Of a stretch of DNA of 64,000 nt, positions 13,812 to 22,939 are shown in pieces (within the stretch, counting starts at the first letter, position 1; each line of letters starts with the position of its first letter). Position numbers and translations under genes: made by a program. The notes under the pieces are model-generated. The model worked only from the letters and a program-made list of their open reading frames with translations, was not told the DNA's origin and ran no database searches. Origin of the DNA: Periconia sp. R9002. Taxonomy: Eukaryota > Ascomycota > Dothideomycetes > Pleosporales > Periconiaceae. The stretch lies in contig JAMAHW010000013.1 of the NCBI GenBank assembly GCA_023627715.1, positions 1-64,000 on the forward strand. Reading direction: 5' to 3'.

Positions 13812-16267
13812 CTATACCATACATATAGCCCTACCATGCCGTGACAGAAGCCCTAGACGCTCGGCTGTGGGATCGATCTCGATGGTCTTGACTTTTGACC
13901 ATTCCTCTTCGGTGAGATGGAGACCCCTTTTGTGCAACAGGTCTCGATCGAAGGGGCTTCCACCGGGCATGGGAGGTGCATTCATGCCTTTGTCTTTGCG
14001 GACTAGGCAGAGCACGCGTTGCACGTTGGGACGCCGGGCTAGTTCGGCGACCACGTGAGAACCGAGACTGCCGGAGCTGCCGGTCAGGAGAATGATGGCT
14101 TTTTCGGATGTGCTTGGAGATTTTTCGGCCATGAGTGGTACTGAGAGGCGGTACTTGTCGGTGAGCTCTTGGACCTCCCGCACGGGATCGTGGGACAATT
14201 CCGCCGCCGGTTGGGAACGCTGCAAGATGCCGTCCGCCATTTCGCGAATGGACGGCCTCATATAGATGAACTCGGGAGCAAAGATGCTTGACAGATCCGC
14301 CTCGTTGAGCCCTTTGGTCTTGTTCGCCCCCGAAATCAGGATCTTGCGCAGCTGCATGGCTTGCAACGAATCCACGCCGAGCTCGAAAAGGTTGTCCGTC
14401 ACTGACCAATCTGGAGAGGAAATCTTGAGTTGCTTGTCTACCAACGACTTGATGTGCATCTCAAGATTCTTGAGATCCAGTGGCTCCGCCATCTCGCTGT
14501 CTGCTTGAAGAATGTTGTCATACACCTCTTTGATCTGTACAGCAAAAAGTGCATATGTAGCCTTTCGCGCTATCGATCCCTTGTCGGTTCGAGGAATTAC
14601 AGTTTCTTCAGGAGCAACGATGATGGAATCAAACGAGAGGATTCGTGCCGAAAAGTTCATCAGTTGGCCCGCCGCAGTGATAGTCGGCCATATCGCAGCA
14701 CGAAAAGCATCCTGATCGTGAGCCGCCGGCGCCGTCGACTCTGGGTTGGTAGCAGCTTCGACGATGACTCCGAGACTAAACTGGTTCTCGCCAAACGCAA
14801 TGGCGGATTTGACCATCGGCAGCTCCGTCAACATGGTTTCGAGAATATTCGGGCTGACCTTCTCACCCGTGGCAAGCACAATGACTTCGTCGTCCCGCCC
14901 CATGACAGCGAAGTCGGTTTCGGGGTATTGCTCGTTTCGGACGAGCTGGTCGGCGATCTCGATGCCATTCTGACTCCCAAACGGGAAGATGGTGAGACGG
15001 AATCGCTTTTCGCTGCCGGTGTTGTTATCCAGCTCCGCTACGCGATACTCAATATCGGTACGCAGCCTGAAGTACTTCCAATCGTAGTCGTCTCTCGGCA
15101 CAAACGTGAGCGACAGCGGCCCGGTTTCCGTCGTGCCGTAGAAATTCAGCAGTTTGACCCCGCCCGCCGACAACCTATCCCCAACTCCCACGCCCAGCGC
15201 CGCGCCGCCCGTTCCCACAAAGTCCAGGGGCTTCAAGCACGCGATCCCCTTGTCGTCCGGGAGATTGCAGATGTCGTCTAGGAGAAATGGTACAGTCATG
15301 AGAGACTTGACTGGGTTCTGCTGGATTAGCCGCGTAATCGTCAATGCGGTAGGAATACCGTCGCTGGCTGGGTAGAGGGTGGTTTTCCCGGCGGCGAGAG
15401 ATAGACCCGGGGGGACAAGCCCGAAACCGTGGAACATGGGGAGTGTGGAGAGGTTGAGTCCCTGTGCATCTTCCTCCGTATCTAACTGATAGCAATTGGC
15501 CGCAAACAAGAGCTGCCGATGCGTGATCGGTATTGGCTTAGGCAGGCCTGTAGTACCGGAAGAGTGCATAATCATGATTGTGCTGTCTAGATTGCTCGGC
15601 ACTTGGAAGGGAGGGAGAGATATGGATGCACTTCCAGCCGGTCTCTTCTTCCAAAAGGCACTATAAGGCTGGCTGATATGGATGGAGATACCGCTGGATT
15701 TCACCAAGTCTGTGGTCTGGCTGAACAAGACGCTCAGACGCGGCGAGACGATGAGTGCGCTTGCTGAGACGGTTTGTAGCAACGCCTTCACTGCGACCGC
15801 GGGAAGACGTGGAGATAGGACCAAGCACTACGGCAAGATGATTAGATGCATTCGCGTGCCATGAGGAAATCATTTATGAGGGGTAATCTGCTTACTGGAA
15901 CGCCCGTTGCCATGAGAGCGAGCTCGTGTATCACAAGTCCAACGTCACTTTCCATCAACAGCGCAACCGGGCCCGTGTTACTCGGAAGGTGGTTACTGCT
16001 TGTTGCCGCGGCTGATTGCACATTGGTCTGCAGCCATGATGCGCAGAGGGACACGGCAGACTTCAAATCGCCGTGCGAGATAATGTCGTTAGGGCCGGCG
16101 GAAGTGGCCTGATAGCAGAACGGATGGTCCTCATTGTGTGCAGCGCTGAAGTCTAGCAACTCGGGGAGAGAACGAACGACTCCATCTGGATGCTGACCAT
16201 GGTTGGAGCTAAAGTCAATAGGAGCCCTCACAAACGGGCGTAAAAGACTGCCATTGGTGGTAGTCAT
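13812..16267 (-). CDS. NRPS-like carboxylate reductase (A-T-R), 3'-truncated in the reductase domain
   Basis: Two exons, 16267..15896 and 15827..13812, are joined across a 68-bp GTAAGC...TAG intron, giving about 795 aa. An adenylation domain (core IMIMHSSGTTGLPK near residues 210-222, FYGTTETG near 352-360, MGRDDEVIVLATGEKVSP near 432-449) is followed by a carrier domain with ELGVDSLQAM (phosphopantetheine Ser about 610). Then comes the start of a thioester-reductase domain with the NADPH-binding TGSSGSLGSH (about 705-714). About 85 residues into that domain the frame leaves conserved sequence and stops at 13,812, where the RIP block begins. Related A-T-R enzymes are about 1,050 aa, so the catalytic Tyr/Lys part is missing. 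Intact relatives (StbB, AscB) reduce prenylated orsellinic acid to the aldehyde. Here adenylation and loading may survive but reductive release should not. It is divergent from the UbiA gene (765 bp apart). Family certain; substrate inferred from neighbours. Confidence 0.88.
15828..15895 (-). other. Intron of the NRPS-like gene
   Basis: Donor GTAAGC and acceptor CCGTAG with a CTAATC branch-like site. Splicing joins GVP to CLVLSPRLP, restoring the conserved adenylation-domain stretch. Without it exon 1 reaches a stop at 15,842. Confidence 0.85.
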
Positions 16268-17032
16268 TTTGAAACAAAAAGTTCAGATATGAGGTGGTAA
16301 AGAAAGATCGCACGAGGGGGACGAAAAATCTGATGTCGATGATTTTTTTCGAACCCCGATAGAGGAATATAACAATGAATTTTAGTTTTCTCGAGACTTA
16401 GTCTCAACCTTGCTAATTGATGATGGTGTGCCTCTCGAGTGCGTCTACCTGATCCACGTTGATATTTCAAGACACCAATTCGGTATGCCCGAACGCTATC
16501 CCTGTTCGCAGAGTTCCCAAGAAGCTAGAGGGGTGATCCGTTCGATACGCTTACCAAAGGAATCATTCCCCTGCTACTCTTGGTATTGACGCCTAAATGT
16601 TAGGTTGTACTAGTCTCTACCATAAGTAATGCGCACCCCCCTTGTTATAGACGCATCTCCGATTAGTGCTCTCGTAGAAAAGAACCCATATTCCACTCTA
16701 GTTTTAATAACGGGGGTGCACGTTACTTAGGGCAGACTAGTACGAATTGATATCATCAACTAATCAACCCTTCGGTACTAGAAAACACGGGGTTGGATTT
16801 GTCGAATTTACCAGATTTGACGCTACGTGCGCGTAGCATGCGGTGTGATTATTGAGAATGCTCAGCGCTGAGGCGTGAAAGGAATTTGCCGCAGCATGTC
16901 ACAGCCAAGCACTGTCATCGACACATATAACAGCTTCATTTCGAGTTTGAAAGCAGAAGCCCCCATATCTAGAAAACCAAAAATTATCAGTCTCAGACCT
17001 GTTCACATTTTCCCATCTCACCACGGCTAGAA
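16268..17032. promoter_or_regulatory. Divergent promoter region between NRPS-like and UbiA genes
   Basis: 765 bp separate the two start codons. The stretch holds a 137-bp inverted-repeat element (16,607-16,743, separate entry) and a TATA-like ATATAA at about 16,924-16,930, roughly 105 bp before the UbiA start. No ORF of substance is seen. The head-to-head arrangement fits coordinated expression of the two biosynthetic genes. Confidence 0.6.
16607..16743. mobile_element. MITE-like inverted-repeat element (137 bp)
   Basis: The left arm, starting GTACTAGTCT at 16,607, and the right arm, ending AGACTAGTAC at 16,743, are imperfect inverted copies for about 37-42 bp. Shared blocks include TAAGTAA and GCACCCCC with the trailing GTTAT. 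The central loop is about 55 bp. TA flanks the core ACTAGTCT ends, as expected for a Tc1/mariner-type TA target duplication. There is no coding capacity. It could also be a transcription-factor-rich palindrome, but arms of this length favour a non-autonomous DNA element. Confidence 0.6.
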
Positions 17033-18058
17033 ATGTCTCGTTCTAAATCCAGCACGCACGACGCCCATGACTCTACTCGACTTGCCCAAACCGACGAAAC
17101 CAAAGACGACCAGAACCTACTCTATGTGCCCCCAACCACGGGATTGTTGTCCCTGTTGCCCAAGGCGTGGGTGCCCTATGCTGAGCTTGTGCGACTGCAT
17201 CAACCGCACGGCATCTACCACACCTCTTGGCCTCCCCTAGTTGGCCTTGCCTACGCCGCGTCACTCCAACAAGACCCACCCACGTCTCTTCCCACAATTT
17301 TCCGTCATGCCGCCTCTTGTCTCATCTGGACATTTCTGGAGCGTAGTGCGGGATGCGCCTGGAACGACATTGTCGATCAAGATTTCGACCGAGAAACAGC
17401 ACGGTGCAAGAACCGCCCAATCGCGCGGCGCGCGATATCTACGTATCAGGGATGCATCTTCGCCGCAATATTGCAGTTTTTGGCATTTGCAGCGCTGTGG
17501 AACCTGCCGTCGGAGAGCACCAAAATTGCTGTTGCAACCATGGTCCTGATTCTGCTCTACCCTTTCTGTAAACGCTTCACCCATTTCGCACAGGTGGTCT
17601 TAGGGTTGACGCTTGCGACTCCTATGCTACTCTCGGCCTATTCCCTGGGTTTGCCGGCTCTTTCACCTCCCTACGTCGTTCCAACCCTATCTTTGTCCTG
17701 CACGATTGTGCTGCTGGTTGTTCTCTACGATGTAATCTATGCTAGCGCAGACACAGCGGACGATCTGAAGAGCGGAGTCAAAGGCATGGCTGTGTTATTT
17801 CGAAATCGTCTCCAGGGCCTTTTGCTATTTCTGATCCTCTCCGTCGCAGCACTTACAACAATCACCGGGTATCTGAATGACATGGGCACCAACTTCTACG
17901 TGTTTTCTGATGTTGGAATGGTCGTCGGCCTGGTGATGACGGTTGCATTTCGAATGGGTAGTTCTAGTTCTTCGGGTTGGCTGTACGCCTTTGCCGTCGC
18001 GAACTTTGTCGCAGGATTCGTTTCTGAACATTTGCAGAGAAGTCTTTACGCCAGATAA
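17033..18058 (+). CDS. UbiA-family aromatic prenyltransferase
   Basis: One exon, 341 aa, an integral membrane protein with about eight hydrophobic helices after a hydrophilic N-terminus of about 45 residues. The first Asp-rich motif, NDIVDQDFDRE (near residue 112), has the NDxxDxxxD form. The second, YASADTADDLKSGVKG (near residue 237), matches the DxxxD loop. Both bind the Mg2+-diphosphate of the isoprenoid donor. The family includes the COQ2/UbiA enzymes and fungal meroterpenoid prenyltransferases (StbC, AscA, AusN). It sits between an NRPS-like reductase and a P450, with an NR-PKS nearby, so its likely job is to prenylate the polyketide aromatic acid, probably with farnesyl diphosphate. 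Chain length cannot be read from sequence. COQ2 itself is unlikely, because there is no clear mitochondrial presequence and the location is a biosynthetic cluster. Confidence 0.92.
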   Translation: MSRSKSSTHDAHDSTRLAQTDETKDDQNLLYVPPTTGLLSLLPKAWVPYAELVRLHQPHGIYHTSWPPLVGLAYAASLQQDPPTSLPTIFRHAASCLIWTFLERSAGCAWNDIVDQDFDRETARCKNRPIARRAISTYQGCIFAAILQFLAFAALWNLPSESTKIAVATMVLILLYPFCKRFTHFAQVVLGLTLATPMLLSAYSLGLPALSPPYVVPTLSLSCTIVLLVVLYDVIYASADTADDLKSGVKGMAVLFRNRLQGLLLFLILSVAALTTITGYLNDMGTNFYVFSDVGMVVGLVMTVAFRMGSSSSSGWLYAFAVANFVAGFVSEHLQRSLYAR

Positions 18059-19096
18059 GAGCGCCCTCTCAAATGATAATTTTGGAATCATTGATACGAC
18101 ATTGCTGAAACGAGCAGGACCACCAGGGGCCGTCTATCTGGCATAATGCTGACATGGAGAGTTGGCGGGCGATGGATCATAGGGCTGACTTGATGTATGT
18201 AAGTAGTGCAATCCTCAAGTGCTCCTTGTAAAGTTGTAAAACGTAGTGCATTGTAAGAACTAAGGTTTCAGGGTGGGAGAAGCCCAAACTAAGACTATAC
18301 GGCGATTTCCCTATTGGATACAATTGGTTACCTAATATGGCCTAGCACCTGCCAATCACAAGAAGCCCACCTTCCCACAAAGTTTAGCGTCAAAATGGTA
18401 GTTGTTTGGCAAATGCAAGGATCCAAAACCACGAATGCAATCCCAATCCTTCACACGTTTTTTTCTTAAACTGATTTTCCGGCATGAATGGGAGGCAAAA
18501 AGTTCTGTGCCTTGTTACCATACTTAAATCGGGATCCTTTGCGCTCTGACTCATGCTTGGCTCGGGATCAATGTGACATTTGCGATCCGAATCCCACCAG
18601 GGCTACCGCTTGCGAGCTTACTTTTGCTAAGTGCCAAGATGGGGCACCGAGTATGATGCCCAAATATCAGAGTAACGAGTCTGTGCGTGGAATCAGTCAC
18701 TAGGACTTCAGAAACGTTTGGTTTAGTTAGTATGGCGATGGATGATGAAATTGCTCCAAGTATTCGTATACGCAATACTACCTAACCTTGACGAATAACA
18801 AGGTTCGAATGCGGGTATCAGACTGCCGAAGCAGGTCGCATATATTAGTATGTAATACGAGGTGATTCACTGTACATATAATGAGAGCTTTGAACAGAGA
18901 GAAATGAATGATGTGCATGGCATTGAATCATACTTAAGCCGTTCGTAGTCATTTGTTATACATTCATCTAGTGCAATGATATACAGCGTGCCATTGCTCT
19001 TGAAAGTGGCTGGATCCTGTATAACTTGTGGCCGTAAGCTACGCAACTGAACGGTTGGTGGATTGGAATTGCTGGCTTTCACCACTGTAGGGTCAT
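18059..19096. other. Intergenic region, UbiA 3' end to P450 3' end
   Basis: About 1 kb between convergent genes. The small ORFs here (largest 77 codons) have no recognisable motif. A stretch near 18,806 resembles a tRNA T-loop, but no cloverleaf can be drawn around it. Confidence 0.6.
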
Positions 19097-21177
19097 TCAT
19101 GTCCGTTTACTGAACTCCAATAGTAATTTTCCGGGCTTCAACGTAAACTGATCCTTGAGCCCAATGAGTATCTGGTCGGGGTTTTCTCCCGGGACGAAGC
19201 TGACCCTGTAACTTTTGACTATATTCGCCAAGGTCATGCGCAGGTGTGCCATCGCAATTCCCTGCCCGATACATTTTGATTTCCCTGATATGAATTAAAA
19301 ACTTAGAGAGATGCGACTCGGGGGGTTTCGCCCCGGCATGGGGTACTCACCGTGCCCAAAAGGGTGGAAAACGCCACGGTTCATTGCCATTTGAGACTTT
19401 TTGTACCATCTCTCAGGAATAAATTCTAGCGGCCTTTCGAAGACGGATTCACCTGTATAAGCTTTTATCAGAGGCTGTGGAGAACAAAGTGGGAATCATA
19501 TATTGACAGGGCTTACTTCGAAAGATAGTCCATCGGGGTGCGATGAGGTTGGTATGACCCGGAACAAAAACCTCGCCAATTTTCAACCCTTCAGGTGGTG
19601 CCATTCGCAAGACTGTGGTCGCACCGACGGGCCACAGACGGAGCGTCTCATTGAGGAAGGCATTGAGGTGCTGACATGCTGCCACTGCCGAATTGCTGAA
19701 TGCATCGACATTTGCAAGCTCGGCGAATAGTTTATCTTGGTGTTCAGCATATCTAGCGAGAGCATACAGCAAAAATGTCATTGTCGGTGCAGTGGTGTCA
19801 CTAGATTCCGTTGTTAGCGTTAGAAAAGTCACCCAAATGGTACAAGAAATCGGTAGAAAGTCCAGATACGGAGATCGATTTACCTTCCCGTCACTACCAT
19901 CGTCATGGCATCACCTCGTAACCATTTCCAGGACTCTTCGGTGAATCCTTCTTTTTCTGCTTGCTCAATGATATACTTCGCCATATCAATATCATCTGAG
20001 TTCGTCTACAATGTATCATGTCAGATGGTGGAATCTCTTTTGATTAGTCGACTTTCTCTGAGTAGTGGTCCACTGACCTTCATGCGATCGTTGAGTCTGG
20101 CCACACAGAACCCAAGAACATTGGACCAACTTGTGACGGGCCAGAGCCAGAAAAGAAAATACACGGCAATTCGAATGAGCCATATCACGCATCTAAAGGG
20201 ACCGAGGACAAACATTGAACCCCGAATCATGTCTGCATCATCGCGCCACTTACCGCCTCTCATTGTACCGAAGTCTTTGCTAAATGCAAACTCTCCCGTG
20301 GAATCAAACGAGTAGTAGTACATCAGGTCATTTACGTGGACAGGGTCGTGTGTAACACTCGCAGTCTCTAGGATTTCGTTAAGTACCGTAGCTTGACGTT
20401 GCAGACGTGGATGGTACGATTCAATTGCTAACAATCATGATTAGCGATAACACAGTCTTGAAATGACATGGCACCGTGGGATGAAGCAATGAAAGAGTTG
20501 GATGTTTACCTCTAGAGCTGGTCGCATGACTCCATACAAGTCGCCTGGCAGCGTGCATTCGCTTGTCCCGTACAAAAGCTAAAGAATAGTCTGGATGAAA
20601 TACGTCTTCGGTGTCTGGTCTCAGGCACTTGGTCGACAAGCCTTCCAGACACTCAATTGCGTCTGGATGGAAGATTGCGAGCTCATTGGGCCCTGAGACT
20701 ACACGTCAGAAACTCTGGTTTTGGTTGATACTATCAATTGCTTCACTCACCAATTCGCACAAAATCACCGTACTGCCGGCTCAAATTGTCCAGAAGCTCA
20801 TAATTTCGAGAGTTAATATTCTGATAGACATGCCACAGTTTGGTAACAGCTGCCATGCGCAGACCAGGGAAATTGTAAAGTTGATGGAACAGAAGTCGAT
20901 AGATGATCATGCTCATGAATAGGCCACACAGATGACCGACTATAGTCGTCGATACATCCTCAATGGGGAATGCAGATCGCAGAATTCGGGAATCGAACCA
21001 CAAGCCAACACTGCAAAGCGCCGAGTAGGTCATCAAGACATATGGCCCCTTGATGTGCCATTCTCCCCGAATGAAGATGCACAAGTGCGAAGTGACACCG
21101 GTGACTGCTGCCACAGCAAAGATGATGAGACGCATCATGACCCGAGAAAATGGTTGTGCGTGTACTGGATTGGCCAT
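19097..21177 (-). CDS. Cytochrome P450 monooxygenase of the cluster
   Basis: Seven exons: 21177..20751, 20692..20510, 20427..20078, 20005..19884, 19800..19517, 19452..19351, 19284..19097. All phases agree and give 551 aa. The N-terminus holds about three hydrophobic segments within the first 100 residues, rather than the usual single anchor. The I-helix reads VTGSDTTAPT, the K-helix ETLRLWP, and the PERF-like motif FIPERW. The heme loop FHPFGHGKSKCIGQG has the FxxGxxxCxG form with Cys about 494 as thiolate ligand. It is not fused to a reductase, unlike the epoxidase AscE of the ascochlorin pathway. It lies between the prenyltransferase and the PKS, with a 1.76-kb divergent promoter shared with the PKS. 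Likely role: hydroxylation or epoxidation of the prenylated polyketide at the ER. The substrate is inferred and the CYP family was not assigned. Confidence 0.9.
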
Positions 21178-22939
21178 GCGCAGGCTGAGAAAGAGTTAAA
21201 GAGGTTTTTCGGCGACGAATTGATGTTTTGCAGTCTTTCTCCGACAAACGTTGACGCCCCAGATGGCCCAGCGTAAGATGCACCAACTCTTCCAGAAAAG
21301 TAAGTCAGGCTTTTTTTCCAGGAGGAATTCGGCTGGTGTACTCTCGTGGGAGATCAGACAGTAACTCTGCCTAGCTTACCGGTTACGACTATTAGGAATA
21401 GCCGTAAGTTTCAGTACATAGTAGTTAAAGAATATGATTATAGAAACACCGAGTAATACGTATGTATGCAAGCGACTGACCGCACCCCTGTCCCACGGAC
21501 AGCCTCTGTTACGCTCTTAGGTTAGATAGCGGGCATGATTATTTCACGCACAGGCCACAGCTCTCGGACTTACTAGTGCACAAAGCAGCTTCACTTAAAC
21601 TGTACCTTCTGGCGAAACACCGTACAGATCATTGATGTCATCGGCGTACTTAATCGACAAACATTATACCTGAAGACTACCAATCACGGAGCTTTTTAGT
21701 TTCCCCCACGGGGTTATTCGTCGTGTAACCATAAAAACAATCGGCCCAAATTGTAAGGACCGGATCTGCTGTGCATGTGTGTGTATTGTTGATGATCCGC
21801 TCAAATGCTATTTAGCTACTACATCAACACCTAAGGCTGACATACAATGCCAAGGCGCCAAGTCCACCACTATACTCTGAGTCTCTGACATAAACACGTT
21901 GGGCCAAGAATTCTCCGGCCGGTAGATTTGAATCAGCAGGGACGTGTCAGGGTATGCACCCAGGAGGAAGGCAAAATGGAGGGCAAGAACCGGACATCAT
22001 CATATACAGGCACATCAATAGCTAGCTAGCACTACCAATATATACACATCATACAGATCCATGATCCTGACAGGGCGCGTTCCTGAGAACTGGAGCTTGT
22101 GTAATACAAACGTCTGACATCGCTTAAAGCCCAAAGAAGAGGCGTAGAATATTAGCTGATTAGTCCCGTGGAACACAAGGGCCCAGCCCATGTTCACAGT
22201 AGATCTATTTCGATTTGATTGTGGACCAGGCGCAATATGATGGTCTTCTGCGAAAAGTCCGTGCCATCACTGATTCGGCAATTAGTGCGAACCGAATGGT
22301 ATGACTACCAACATCTCTGCCTGTCTTCTAAATCCTTGTAAGTGGGCTCAGGATCAGTGGCATTATTCAAGTTGTGATCACAACACTTTCCATTTTCGAA
22401 ATCTACCTATTCTCCTCTAGACTAACTACATTACGCTACGTGCATACAGTCATACGATCTGCGGAGTAGCTCCCAAGACGTGAGGATTATGATTGATGTT
22501 TAAACGCAGTGTTGCACAATTTCACGGGATAAATCACCCTCAGAAGTTTCATCGGCCAGCACGTGGAGACCATTGGCTGACAAATAACGATTCATTCGAC
22601 TTCATCTGATTGTTGGCCGCCACTGACTATACCCTCCAACGCTTACTTACATATTCCTCGAGGCTTCATTTGTGTAGTGTCATACAGAAATCTACACCCT
22701 ATCTCCATCGACACGGTATCCAAGAAGACCGCCGCACCCGCTACCCAGTAGTGACTGCTTCACATACTTTCTTTTATGCTTTTTTTGGTGATCACGGAAT
22801 ATGTAAGCAGACATCTTCGTTCCGAGCATAGAAGAAAAACATAACATCGAGCTTCTTGCTTCAAAACTTTTCACTAAGCCATTTTTGAACAGTTATACCC
22901 CTTTACTCTGCCTTCTAGTCCACACTTCTTGACGCCAAG
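21178..22939. promoter_or_regulatory. Divergent promoter region between P450 and PKS
   Basis: 1.76 kb separates the two head-to-head starts. Only short unconvincing ORFs are seen (60-73 codons at 22,015-22,197 and 22,610-22,874). Local pyrimidine-rich stretches precede the PKS ATG at 22,940. The length is large for two adjacent biosynthetic genes and could hold regulator sites or a lost small gene. No specific operator could be recognised. Confidence 0.5.

Noticed and set aside
14430..15281. 283-codon ORF on the + strand
   Set aside because: It is antisense to the NRPS-like adenylation domain, whose motifs on the - strand are clear.
18800..18830. tRNA T-loop-like GGTTCGAAT
   Set aside because: The flanks do not pair as a T-stem, and no acceptor stem, D-arm or anticodon arm can be drawn.
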